Origin: Oribacterium sp.
GTDB lineage: Bacteria; Bacillota_A; Clostridia; Lachnospirales; Lachnospiraceae
Length of the DNA stretch: 64,000 nucleotides
Direction: 5' to 3'
NCBI GenBank assembly: GCA_004554245.1
Contig: SFND01000011.1
Location: forward strand, 17,944 to 81,943
Positions 33,176-41,693 of the stretch are shown here, piece after piece (the stretch's first letter is position 1; each line of letters opens with the position of its first letter). The notes below the pieces were generated by a model that saw only the letters and a program-made list of their open reading frames with translations, was not told the DNA's origin and did no database searches. The translations under genes were made by a program, and so were the position numbers.

Positions 33176-34318
33176 TCAGTTATTCTCCAGGAAGCCTTCC
33201 AGCTCGCGCTTGTACTTCGGATTCTGCAGCTTACGAAGTGCCTTGTTCTCGATCTGACGGATACGCTCACGTGTGACATGGTACATGGTACCGATCTCCT
33301 CGAGGGTACGCTCACGTCCATCGACGAGACCGTAACGCATCTCCAGGACCTCACGCTCACGCTCTGAAAGGTTACAGAGGATCTTCTCGACCTGTTCCTT
33401 CATCATCACGTTCGTCACGTTCTGCTCCGGGGAGATGATCTTCTCGTCGGCGATGAAGGAGCCGAGATCAGAATCCTCATCCTCACCGACCTTACTGTCG
33501 AGGGAAGCAGGACCGGCATCGTAGTTGACGACCTCCTGTACACGCTCCTCCGGGATGTTCAGGTACTCGGCGATGTCGGCAGTGGTCGGCTCGTGACCGA
33601 GGGTCAGCGCCAGCTGACGGGAGGTCTTCTTGATCTTATTGATGAGCTCAACCATATGTACCGGCACACGGATGGTTCTCGACTGATCGGCGAGCGCACG
33701 CGCGATCGCCTGACGGATCCACCAGGTCGCATAGGTGGAAAGCTTGAAGCCACGCTCCGGCTCGAACTTCTCGACACCACGCATGAGACCCATGTTGCCC
33801 TCCTGGATGAGGTCCAGGAAGCTCATGCCACGTCCGGTGAAGCGCTTCGCGATGGAAACAACCAGACGGAGGTTGCACTCGATGAGGCGCTGACGCGCAT
33901 ACAGGTCGCCGTTCTTGCAGCGATTCGCGAGGTCGAGCTCCTCCTCCGGTGTCAGCAGCGGGTAGCTTCCGATTTCCTTCAGATAGATACGAACCGGATC
34001 ATCAGCGGATACATTCTCGAGGTTTGCGAGTGCTTCCATATCGAGGGTTCGTGCTTCGCGGTCCTCATCGGAAAGCTCCTCTTCCTCGAGGTCCTCATCG
34101 CTCACATCTTCGTCCTCGTCGACGGCCACCTGCGTCAGCTCATCGGAAAGCTCCAGCTCGTTCTCCATGGCTGCTTCGTTTTCGAGCTCGTCGCTGTATG
34201 CATCCTCCAGCAGCTGTTCCGTCTCCTGCTTAATCACCGTACTGGAGCCATCGCGTCCATTGATTTTGATGATGAGATTCTTGTTACCTTTTGTGTTCTG
34301 TGTATTAATTTTAGCCAT
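33176..34318 (-). CDS. rpoD: Primary-type RNA polymerase sigma factor (RpoD/SigA)
   Basis: A 380-residue group 1 sigma factor. Region 1.2 begins DDPVRIYLKEIGSYPLLTPEEE; region 2 has RLVVSIAKRFTGRGMSFLDLIQEGNMGL and the melting motif STYATWWIRQAI; region 3 spans HMVELINKIKK; region 4.2 is EIGTMYHVTRERIRQIENKALRKL. The N-terminal 100 residues are very acidic (stretches of Glu and Asp), in place of a classical region 1.1. The ATG at 34318 matches family starts; the frame opens 20 codons earlier. There is no dnaG beside it, the usual partner of rpoD in Firmicutes. The promoter has TATAAT at plus 34359-34364 and a palindrome over the -35 region. Confidence 0.93.
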   Translation of the reverse strand: MAKINTQNTKGNKNLIIKINGRDGSSTVIKQETEQLLEDAYSDELENEAAMENELELSDELTQVAVDEDEDVSDEDLEEEELSDEDREARTLDMEALANLENVSADDPVRIYLKEIGSYPLLTPEEELDLANRCKNGDLYARQRLIECNLRLVVSIAKRFTGRGMSFLDLIQEGNMGLMRGVEKFEPERGFKLSTYATWWIRQAIARALADQSRTIRVPVHMVELINKIKKTSRQLALTLGHEPTTADIAEYLNIPEERVQEVVNYDAGPASLDSKVGEDEDSDLGSFIADEKIISPEQNVTNVMMKEQVEKILCNLSEREREVLEMRYGLVDGRERTLEEIGTMYHVTRERIRQIENKALRKLQNPKYKRELEGFLENN

Positions 34319-34358
34319 TGAATAACCTGAAACGATAAAGACGACCTGAGTCGTGTGA

Positions 34359-34393
34359 ATTATATTGCGACAGATCATCTGCAGCGCAGATGA
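34359..34393 (-). promoter_or_regulatory. rpoD promoter with overlapping palindrome
   Basis: -10 TATAAT on the minus strand (plus 34359-34364). TCATCTGC-AGC-GCAGATGA, a perfect 8-bp inverted repeat (34375-34393), covers the place where the -35 should be, and no good -35 is seen. This fits an activator or repressor site. Confidence 0.55.
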
Positions 34394-34573
34394 ACATGCT
34401 GATATTTTTAGACAGCCTTGCTATTTTATGAGGAAAGAGAAATCTTTACAAGACAGTTTGGAAGAAAGAACATAAAAATTATTTTATATATATGATAACA
34501 TTTTTTATGCCCAAATTTTCGAAGGTGTTGTGCAGCGCATCTCAGCTTTTTTTCAAGAAGCTTCGATTAAGCT

Positions 34574-34663
34574 GGGCAGAGACGCTTCGCGTCTTGCCCA
34601 CCGAAAAGCAACAGAGCCCAAATCGTCCATAAATGGCCATTTGGGCTCTGTTGCTTTTCGGTG
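34574..34663. repeat. Two adjacent hairpins, one with a perfect 25-bp stem
   Basis: GGGCA-GA-GACGC and GCGTC-T-TGCCC form a hairpin at 34574-34599. Immediately next, a 25-bp perfect inverted repeat starts CACCGAAAAGCAACAGAGCC (34599-34623) and returns at 34639-34663 around a 15-base loop that itself has CCAT-AA-ATGG. No T-run follows on either strand, so it is not a simple terminator. It occupies the middle of the 530-bp gap between rpoD and the MBL gene. Confidence 0.8.
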
Positions 34664-34671
34664 CTGCACAA

Positions 34672-34706
34672 AATAAAATAAAAAATCCCGGGAAGCAACC
34701 GGGATT
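34672..34706 (-). terminator. Terminator downstream of the MBL-fold gene
   Basis: AATCCCGG and CCGGGATT (34684-34706) with a long U-rich run on the minus transcript. It lies 143 bp past the MBL stop. Confidence 0.75.
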
Positions 34707-34848
34707 AATTATAAAGGATTTAGTTTTAAAAAAGGATTGTGCCTGATGTCTTTCTCAAGCATCTTTATCATAACGGAATCTGTTCCGAAGTGCTTGAAGA
34801 AAAGCGAAATGTCTCATTATGAAATTCTTAAGATGATTCTTAACTTTT

Positions 34849-35526
34849 TTACGCGTAGCGCTCCATACGGATCTCGACATGCACCATCGGTGCGGATTTT
34901 CCGACGGCCTGACGGAAGACCTCCTCGTCCTCCGGCTCTCCGGCGACGGAGCCGTAGTGTGTCGGGATGACCAGCTGCGGGCGCAGGATGACGGCCAGTG
35001 TCGCCGCTTCATGTGCGTTCATGGTATAGGTACCGCCGATCGGAAGCAGCGCGACATCGCAGCGTACCGCCTCGGCTTCCGGCGTGATGTCGGTATCGCC
35101 GGCGATATAGATGCGACGTGTACCATCATCGAGCAGATAGCCGATCCACTGCTGTGCCGCCGGGTGGAAGCGCTTCTCCGGATTATAGGCCGGGATAGCG
35201 GTGATCTTTATGCCACGGAAATCCAGGCTCTCGTTCCATGCGAGAAAATGTTCCTGTGCATCGTCGATACCGGAATCCCCGGTCTCCCCGCGCATCGAGG
35301 CCGGGTAGATCGCTTCACTGCCACTCTTCCGTACCTTCGCGATGTCCTCGACCGAATAGTGGTCATAGTGCGCATGCGTTACGAGGATGAGATCGGCATC
35401 GGCTGTGGTTTCCACGAGGTGAAACGGGTCACAGTAGATCACGACATCCTCATGATGCTCGTCCTTCAGCACGAGCCGGATCGCGGCATGGGTTAACACA
35501 CGAATGTCTTCACGTAACTGCTTCAT
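34849..35526 (-). CDS. MBL-fold metal-dependent hydrolase (UPF0173-like)
   Basis: A 225-residue metallo-beta-lactamase-fold hydrolase. Metal ligands are seen in LVTHAHYDHYSVEDI (HxHxDH), the Asp in YIAGDTDITPEAE and the last His in VIPTHYGSV. No signal peptide. The group includes phosphodiesterases and lactonases of unknown substrate. ATG at 35526 with GGAAGGAG; an earlier start lacks support. It is transcribed alone, with a terminator downstream. Confidence 0.85.
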   Translation of the reverse strand: MKQLREDIRVLTHAAIRLVLKDEHHEDVVIYCDPFHLVETTADADLILVTHAHYDHYSVEDIAKVRKSGSEAIYPASMRGETGDSGIDDAQEHFLAWNESLDFRGIKITAIPAYNPEKRFHPAAQQWIGYLLDDGTRRIYIAGDTDITPEAEAVRCDVALLPIGGTYTMNAHEAATLAVILRPQLVIPTHYGSVAGEPEDEEVFRQAVGKSAPMVHVEIRMERYA

Positions 35527-35675
35527 ACATACTCCTTCCCGGATGGTAATAGCACCATCCATCCTGGAACGCCCCTTTATATTCTGTTTTTCTATCCCCT
35601 TTGTCTGCTTCTGTGAAGCGCCATAAACAGAAGCAGACTCGATACGTGCCCGGCACGCATTGATTTACTTCTATT

Positions 35676-36203
35676 TTATGCGTTTTCGCGCAGTGTCGCA
35701 AGTAAAAGCAGGCTCGAAACGTGCACCGCGCGGATGCCGGCGAGCTGCAGCTTATCGAGGACGCCTGCGCTGTCATCGATGAACAGATGCGGTGTCTCGA
35801 GTCCCTGATGGTTCTTTTCCAGCGCTTCCCGCACAGCCTCCGCCTTCACATCGCTCCGTGTAAACAGGATATGGTCCTCCGGGAACAGGCCAGGATAGCA
35901 GCGCTTGAGAAACGCGAGCTTCTGCTGGTCCTGCGCCTCGGTGCCGGACTGACTCACCACATAGTTCAGCGTCGGCGTCGTATACTGCTCGATGTACTCT
36001 TTTATAAAGACCGGCGCAGCTGCGTACTGATAGAGGTCATGGGTTTCCATGAAGGCATCGAACGCCTCGTCGCGTACCGCGTTGATACCATCTGCTCCAT
36101 AGGCATACACCGACAGCACCCCGTCGATATCGAAAAAACGAACCAGATCCCGCTGCTTCAGAAGCGCGGTGTCAAGGCCCAGCTGATAATCTGGATTAAA
36201 CAT
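35676..36203 (-). CDS. HAD superfamily protein of unknown substrate
   Basis: A 175-residue protein with haloacid dehalogenase features: RFFDIDGVLSVYAYG near the start carries the DxDG nucleophile loop (Asp-Ile-Asp-Gly), a conserved Ser lies in YVVSQSGTEAQ, and FIDDSAGVLDKL gives the acidic motif IV. Phosphatase activity is likely; the substrate is unknown. Start at 36203 with GGAGAGAG; a 20-codon longer frame exists. A lone iteron lies just upstream. Confidence 0.75.
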   Translation of the reverse strand: MFNPDYQLGLDTALLKQRDLVRFFDIDGVLSVYAYGADGINAVRDEAFDAFMETHDLYQYAAAPVFIKEYIEQYTTPTLNYVVSQSGTEAQDQQKLAFLKRCYPGLFPEDHILFTRSDVKAEAVREALEKNHQGLETPHLFIDDSAGVLDKLQLAGIRAVHVSSLLLLATLRENA

Positions 36204-36268
36204 GCGTACTCTCTCCATTCTGATAAGAGCAAGCCCGGAATCAGCGATTTTCCGGGCTTGCAAAACAT

Positions 36269-36283
36269 ACCGTTATTTTGTTA
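36269..36283 (-). repeat. Lone iteron outside the origin
   Basis: ACCGTTATTTTGTTA, iteron core in reverse, between the HAD and the next unknown gene. Confidence 0.65.
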
Positions 36284-36368
36284 TATGTCCGCAGCGACCC
36301 ATCTGGATCCGCCACATCCTCGCACCCAGGGCGCGGATAAACGAGCTGCTCGACGAACGCCGGACAGA

Positions 36369-36932
36369 TCAGTCCTTCGGCTCTCGTGCAGCGTCGATCT
36401 CCTCCTCCGTCATATGGTCGAGCATCGCATAATCCATATTAAAGGTCAGAAAATCGTCATAATCATACATATCCTCGAAGCTGGCGAGCCGGACATCCGG
36501 GTCCATCTCATCCTTCTCCTCGTCGGTGAGGTACTCGTTTTTCAGTACATTTATAACATATTGACGGGCTTCCTGCGGCATCGGACGCGCCGGACTCAGC
36601 CCCTTATCCTCGCAGTTATGGATGTAGCTGTGGATCGACGCGTGGAGCGCATACTCCTCGTAGATGTTCGGGATGAACGGATCCTTCGACTTTACACCCT
36701 TCAGCAGATTCAGAAACGCCCTTGCGCCATCCGCCCGATCATAGTGATCCGGGAAGTAGAAGTGGATGTTCTCCTGGTATTCCTCATCGTCCGGCCGCAC
36801 CTTGAGATAGCTTTGGCCCGCCGCCCACTCGATATCGTTGATCAGAAGGGACATCACCCGATCGTTGATGAAGTCACGGATGTAGGCATCCGCCTGCGGA
36901 TCCCTCGTAAATGCTGTATTGATCTGGAGCAT
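36369..36932 (-). CDS. Acidic protein of unknown function
   Basis: A 187-residue protein that I do not recognise. It is acidic, soluble, with aromatic-rich ends (YDYDDFLTFNMDYAML near the C-terminus). The centre is probably helical (GARAFLNLLKGVKSKDPFIPNIYEEYALHA). The start at 36932 has AGGAGG upstream. It stands 57 bp downstream of the family R repeat's flank and 106 bp before the HAD gene start region. No motif suggests an activity. Confidence 0.6.
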   Translation of the reverse strand: MLQINTAFTRDPQADAYIRDFINDRVMSLLINDIEWAAGQSYLKVRPDDEEYQENIHFYFPDHYDRADGARAFLNLLKGVKSKDPFIPNIYEEYALHASIHSYIHNCEDKGLSPARPMPQEARQYVINVLKNEYLTDEEKDEMDPDVRLASFEDMYDYDDFLTFNMDYAMLDHMTEEEIDAAREPKD

Positions 36933-37000
36933 GGATTTTCCTCCTGTAGATAGAATTACTCTAGTATAGCATATCTTGATTTCGAAGCACAGCTTAAGAA

Positions 37001-37060
37001 GGGGACCGGAGGGGCGGCAAACGGAGTACTGTGCTTCGTTTGCCGCCTCTCCGGATCCCC
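37001..37060. repeat. Hairpin repeat family R, complete copy
   Basis: GGGGACCGGAGGGGCGGCAA then ACG, a 13-base loop GAGTACTGTGCTT, and CGTTTGCCGCCTCTCCGGAT then CCCC. This is the clearest copy of the family (others at 363, 7558, 24466). It lies downstream of pcrA. Confidence 0.75.
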
Positions 37061-37072
37061 TGCCTTGACTTA

Positions 37073-37087
37073 TAACAAATTTACGGC
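37073..37087 (+). repeat. Lone iteron outside the origin
   Basis: TAACAAATTTACGGC, one base from the usual core, three bases before the pcrA stop. Confidence 0.6.
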
Positions 37088-37089
37088 AC

Positions 37090-39249
37090 TCACTCTTCCA
37101 CCTTCTCCATCTTCACGCGGAGACTCAGCCGGCGCTCCGTCGGGAGGTCGTCGAAGCGGATCGTGTAGGCCGACTGGTCGAGGTCCACCTCCTGGATCGT
37201 ACCGAGTCCGAAGGCGCGGTGTCGTATGCGGTCACCAATGTGAAAGACCGCGGCATCGTCACTGCGCCGGAAGTGGCTGTCGACCAGCTGGATATAGCTC
37301 TCCGCCTCCTTCAGAAGCCCTGCCTTCGGTGCCTCGGTGAAGTGCAGGAGGTCCCGGTCGATGTCCAGGATGAAGCGCGACGGATAGCGCGGCGAACCAT
37401 CGAAATTCCGACCGGCAGCTTCGGAGAGATAGAGTCCCTTTTCGGCACGTGTGATCGCGACGAACGCGAGGCGCCGCTCCTCTTCCATGCCTTCGAGGGT
37501 GTTCACCTTCTTCGACGGGAAGATACCCTCACTCATGCTGCAGAGAAAGACGTATGGAAACTCCAGGCCCTTCGCGGTATGGACCGTCATGAGCTTCACG
37601 CGGTCGTGGCTGTCCGCGATATCCATATTGCTGAGCATCGCGACGCTCTTCAGGTACGCTTCGAGATCCGTCTCCTCGCCGGCGCTCGTCTCGAAGGAGA
37701 ACACCGCCTGCTTGAGCTCCGCGAGATTATCGAGACGGTCCTGCGCGCCCTCCGTGCGCAGCAGCTTCTCGTAGCCGGACTCATGCAGGATGCTCGTCAG
37801 CACCTCGGAGATCGTCCGCTCTGCATAGATCGTCGCATATTTCTCGATGAGTGCGACGAATTCCCGCGCCTTCGTGCCCCGGAAGATCTCATGCTCCAGG
37901 TTCTTCACGAGGGCGTCATACAGTGTGCCTCCGTGGTGCTCCGTGTACTCCTCGAGGAACTTCATACGGCGCACACCGAGATTCCGCTTCGGGACATTCG
38001 CGATGCGTCGGAAGCTGAGATCATCCTTATAGACGATCATGCGCAGATAGCACAGTGCGTCCTTGATCTCCATGCGCCCGAAAAACTGCACACCGGAGTA
38101 GATCGTGTACGGAATCTTCGATCGAAGAAGCACCTCCTCGATCGTCCGCGTGACATAGTGCGCCCGGTACATGACCGTCATTTCGTTATAAGCGACGCCC
38201 ATCTGATGCAGGGTTTCGATGTTTTTCACCATCCACTCGGCTTCCTTCGTGCTGTCCTCTGCGAGATGACAGACGACCGGTACGCCATCGGGAAGCATCG
38301 GGAGCAGCTCCTTCTCGATCCGCTTCCTGTTCTTCCGGATCAGAGCATTGGCCACCCGGAGGATCTGCGGCGTCGAACGGTAATTCTCCATCATCATGAT
38401 CGTCTGCGTGCCCGGATGATGCTGATCAAAGTCCAGCAGGTACTTCACGTTCGCACCGCGCCAGGTGTAGATGGTCTGGTCCGGATCGCCCACGATGAAG
38501 AGGTTATGGTGGTAGGCGCACAGCACCTCCATGAGCCGGTACTGCAGCGGATCGATGTCCTGGAACTCGTCGATCTGGATGTACATGAGCCGCTTCTGCC
38601 ACTTCTCCGCGATGTCCGGATGCTCCTGGAAGATGTAGAGACTCAGGATGATGAGATCGTTGTAGTCGACCGCAAAGGTTTTCCGCTCCTGGTAGAGATA
38701 ACCGTAAAAGAGGATGTCATTCACCTCGGTCGCCTGGAGATACTTCTCATGCAGCTCATCGATCGGGAGCGCGATCATGTCGAGGAAGTAGCCCGGCTCC
38801 GTGAGACACTTCCGCATCTCAAACATATCCCGTGCGCTCGCGAAGGTCTTATCCCGGAGCGTGAGCCCCCGCTCCTCATAGATGATCTTCAGCATCTCAT
38901 CGATGTCGCTGTTATCGAGCACCATGAAGCTCTTCGGATAGCCGATCGCATGGCTGTCCTCCTGCAGGATGTTCACACAGAAACCATGGAAGGTGCTGAT
39001 ATAGCCCGTATCATTATCGCCCGTCAGCTGATGGATCCGCTGCCGCATCTCGTTGGCCGCCTTGTTCGTGAAGGTCACACAGAGGATGTTTCCCGGCAGC
39101 ACCCCGAGCTCCGTCACGAGATACGCGAAACGATGCGTCAGCGCCCGCGTCTTCCCGGATCCCGCCCCCGCGATCACACGCACGAAGCCCTCCGTCGACG
39201 TCACCGCCTCCAGCTGCGCTTTATTTAGTCCTTCCAGAATCTCTTCCAT
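37090..39249 (-). CDS. pcrA: ATP-dependent DNA helicase of the UvrD/PcrA family
   Basis: A 719-residue superfamily 1A helicase. The motifs run in order: Q-motif LNKAQLEAV, Walker A AGAGSGKTRALTHR, Ia TFTNKAANEMRQRI, II (Walker B) IDEFQDIDPLQY, III VGDPDQTIYTWRGA, IV YRSTPQIL, V MTVHTAKGLEF and VI FVAITRAEKGLYLS. A small C-terminal beta region (DRIRHRAFGLGTIQEVD) resembles the PcrA Tudor-like domain that contacts RNA polymerase. Function: 3'-5' unwinding in repair; PcrA also supports rolling-circle plasmid replication. Start at 39249 with GGAG. There are two helicases of this superfamily in the window. Confidence 0.93.
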   Translation of the reverse strand: MEEILEGLNKAQLEAVTSTEGFVRVIAGAGSGKTRALTHRFAYLVTELGVLPGNILCVTFTNKAANEMRQRIHQLTGDNDTGYISTFHGFCVNILQEDSHAIGYPKSFMVLDNSDIDEMLKIIYEERGLTLRDKTFASARDMFEMRKCLTEPGYFLDMIALPIDELHEKYLQATEVNDILFYGYLYQERKTFAVDYNDLIILSLYIFQEHPDIAEKWQKRLMYIQIDEFQDIDPLQYRLMEVLCAYHHNLFIVGDPDQTIYTWRGANVKYLLDFDQHHPGTQTIMMMENYRSTPQILRVANALIRKNRKRIEKELLPMLPDGVPVVCHLAEDSTKEAEWMVKNIETLHQMGVAYNEMTVMYRAHYVTRTIEEVLLRSKIPYTIYSGVQFFGRMEIKDALCYLRMIVYKDDLSFRRIANVPKRNLGVRRMKFLEEYTEHHGGTLYDALVKNLEHEIFRGTKAREFVALIEKYATIYAERTISEVLTSILHESGYEKLLRTEGAQDRLDNLAELKQAVFSFETSAGEETDLEAYLKSVAMLSNMDIADSHDRVKLMTVHTAKGLEFPYVFLCSMSEGIFPSKKVNTLEGMEEERRLAFVAITRAEKGLYLSEAAGRNFDGSPRYPSRFILDIDRDLLHFTEAPKAGLLKEAESYIQLVDSHFRRSDDAAVFHIGDRIRHRAFGLGTIQEVDLDQSAYTIRFDDLPTERRLSLRVKMEKVEE

Positions 39250-39439
39250 TTCTCGCTCCGTTTTCGCATAATAGTTCAGTTAATAAAAATATAATAGCAC
39301 AGACGTTTGTTGAATACAATATATGATTCGACGTGTATATGCCGGAGGGGGAATTATCGAAAACAGTTCAGGCAGGATCCGAAGGACCGGCAGCTGAAGC
39401 CATACGAAGAGATCGTGAATAAATCCAAATCGGGCCCTT

Positions 39440-39532
39440 AGAACCAGTTGGAGTAATTTTTCCTTAGCACTCTCTGCAACACTGAGTTTTCATAAAGAAA
39501 ACTCAGTCGTTTGCAGAGAGCCTACTGGTTCT
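39440..39532. repeat. 93-bp nested hairpin
   Basis: Outer arms AGAACCAGT (39440-39448) and ACTGGTTCT (39524-39532) enclose CTCTCTGCAA/TTGCAGAGAG (39470-39479, 39511-39520), which enclose ACTGAGTTTTC/GAAAACTCAGT (39481-39491, 39497-39507). It ends four bases before the helD stop. It could be a terminator-like or mobile-element-end structure. The rest of the 286-bp gap shows only a short open stretch (39352-39441). Confidence 0.75.
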
Positions 39533-39535
39533 TGA

Positions 39536-41572
39536 TTATACATGAACCAGCGGCGACAGCTCCCCATCCGCCAGGATGATCAGCTTCTCCGTCGCGCGCG
39601 ACTCCGCGGTATACAGCCGGTGCCGGTACAGCGCCCGGTCCGGATAATCCCGCACCGACACATCCGGCAGGATGACGGTATCGAATTCGAGCCCCTTCGC
39701 GAGCTTCAGCTCCATCATCACCACACCACTCTTCGGCAGTGCCTCATAGGAGCGGATGATGTGCGGCGTGTCGTCCCCGAGTGTCCGACGCATCATATTG
39801 ATGCCGGTCCAGTCGCAGCATACGATCGCCGTGAGACCCTCCGTGCGGTCGTTCTCCCGGATCACACGACGCAGCTCCTCCACGTAGGTCTCGTGGTCGG
39901 CGCAGGCCAGCACCGTCGGCTCCACACCCTCCCGCTGCACGGAATTCGTCTGGATCCGAATCTCCTGCGGCAGCAGGCTCGTGAAGAGCTTCGTGATCTC
40001 CGGTGAGGAACGATAGCTCGTCATCAGCGAGAGCTCCGTCACCTCCTTACCCTGCTCCGTAAACATCCGGCGGATATCCGCGAAGCTCGCCGTACCACTG
40101 TGGATCGACTGGAACTCATCGCCGAGGAACATGAAGTGCGCGTTACGGAAGTAGCGTGCGAGCAGCATGAGCTGCGCCTCTGTGTAATCCTGCACCTCAT
40201 CGACGATCACGTAACGAGTGTTGCGATCCGAGGTGCCGGTCAGCGTCATCTTGAGGTAGCTGAACTCCGCCGGCGTCAGATCGTCCTTTCCGAGAATCGA
40301 CTGACCGATGGCCTCCATATCGAGCCAGTCGAGGTTTCGGATCTTCTCATAGACACCACCCATCTGGCTCTCATCCGGCTCCTCGTCATAGAGATCGTCG
40401 AGGCCCTGATCGTGCTTCTTCTTTTCCTGCTTCTGTGCGTTGCTGCGTGCGAGCTCCTCGAGCTCCTCCACCGCAGTCTGGATCAGCCAGGTCGTGGATG
40501 AGGTTCCCTTATGGCGGCGAAGCACACCGAGAATCTGCTGCTTATCGAGCACACGTGCACGCTTCAGATTGATATTGTGGAGATGCTTCGCCTCGATAGA
40601 GAAGCCCACCAGGCCCTCATCGATCTGGTGCAGCGCATCCGCTTCCGTGATATCCGCCTCGCCGAGGCTCTTCACCCCGAGATCATCGAGGAAGTCGGAC
40701 CAGGTCATGGTCACCGGATTCGCCTCGCCCATCTCCGGCAGCACGTGGTCGATGTACTGCTGGAAGACCGGATTCAGTGTGATGAGCGCCACCTGGTTCG
40801 GCCGCAGGGTATGCCGGCGGCGGTAGAACAGATACGCGATGCGCTGCAGCAGCACGGAGGTCTTACCAGAGCCTGCGATGCCCTGCACGAGCAGCACCGG
40901 CACGTCCGGATAGCGGATGATGAGGTTCTGCTCCTTCTGAATCGTCTCCGTGATGGACTGCATCTTATCGCTCCGCTTCTTCGTAAGCGAGTGGATCAGC
41001 AGTGGATCCTCCAGCGCGATTTTCGTGTCGAAGTAGGCCTTCAGCACATCGCGCTCCAGATCGAACTGCCGGCGAAGCTTCAGGTCCACCGGGATCTTAC
41101 GTCCATCGACCATATAGGAGGTCTCGCCCAGCGCCTGGTTGTAGTACACCTCCGCGATCGGGCTTCGCCAGTCGATGATCTCCGGCTCATGATGCTCGTT
41201 TGACACCGAGGACGAGCCGATATAGAAGCTCTCCTCTTCCGTCTCCTCCGGAAACTGCACGGTGATGCGCGCGAAGTACGGACGCGGCAGCAGGCGGTTC
41301 ACGCGCTGCAGCCCCATCGATACCGTCCGGCTCGAGATATTGAGCTCCTCGACGGCACGGCTCATGGTCTCAAACTCGATCAGTGTCTCCTGTGACTCCT
41401 CGATGCCGACGAAGTCGTACTGGAGGTCATCCGCGACCGTGTTCTTCTCCTCCTGTGCCTGTCGCTGGAGATCGACGAGCTCGGCCTCCATCTGCTCCTT
41501 CATCCGCGCGAGCTTTCCGTACTGCTCCGTCAGATGCGCCTGTTCTTCTCTGAAAATTCTATCTTCGTTCAT
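39536..41572 (-). CDS. helD: HelD-type RNA polymerase recycling ATPase
   Basis: A 678-residue superfamily 1 ATPase. It opens with an antiparallel coiled coil (residues 1-60, Glu/Gln-rich), then DWRSPIAEVYYNQALGE, typical of HelD, then Walker A QGIAGSGKTSVLLQR, and later YVIVDEVQDYTEAQ, FLGDEFQSIH, YRSSPEITKLF and LAKGLEFDTVIL. HelD in Firmicutes pulls RNA polymerase off DNA and aids recycling, unlike true helicases. Start at 41572. It sits with rpoA and two sigma factors on the same segment. Confidence 0.9.
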   Translation of the reverse strand: MNEDRIFREEQAHLTEQYGKLARMKEQMEAELVDLQRQAQEEKNTVADDLQYDFVGIEESQETLIEFETMSRAVEELNISSRTVSMGLQRVNRLLPRPYFARITVQFPEETEEESFYIGSSSVSNEHHEPEIIDWRSPIAEVYYNQALGETSYMVDGRKIPVDLKLRRQFDLERDVLKAYFDTKIALEDPLLIHSLTKKRSDKMQSITETIQKEQNLIIRYPDVPVLLVQGIAGSGKTSVLLQRIAYLFYRRRHTLRPNQVALITLNPVFQQYIDHVLPEMGEANPVTMTWSDFLDDLGVKSLGEADITEADALHQIDEGLVGFSIEAKHLHNINLKRARVLDKQQILGVLRRHKGTSSTTWLIQTAVEELEELARSNAQKQEKKKHDQGLDDLYDEEPDESQMGGVYEKIRNLDWLDMEAIGQSILGKDDLTPAEFSYLKMTLTGTSDRNTRYVIVDEVQDYTEAQLMLLARYFRNAHFMFLGDEFQSIHSGTASFADIRRMFTEQGKEVTELSLMTSYRSSPEITKLFTSLLPQEIRIQTNSVQREGVEPTVLACADHETYVEELRRVIRENDRTEGLTAIVCCDWTGINMMRRTLGDDTPHIIRSYEALPKSGVVMMELKLAKGLEFDTVILPDVSVRDYPDRALYRHRLYTAESRATEKLIILADGELSPLVHV

Positions 41573-41648
41573 TCCTTACCTATTACTTAAATCCATGTTT
41601 TTCAGGCCAATGCTTCCTGCGTTACATCGTCACATCACCTGAGATACC

Positions 41649-41678
41649 ACTGCCGGAGAAATCGCTCTCTCCGGCAGT
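41649..41678. terminator. Hairpin after the dipeptidase gene
   Basis: ACTGCCGGAGA (41649-41659) and TCTCCGGCAGT (41668-41678) form a perfect 11-bp stem 16 bp past the pepD stop. There is no U-run, so termination would be weak or Rho-assisted. Confidence 0.55.
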
Positions 41679-41693
41679 CTGTATCGTATACGT

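Noticed and set aside
37219..39228. 669-residue open frame on the plus strand
   Set aside because: Exact complement of the pcrA gene, which shows all helicase motifs in order.
39352..39441. Short gene or transposase fragment
   Set aside because: A 29-residue stretch without start; too short to assign, so it is only mentioned with the hairpin.
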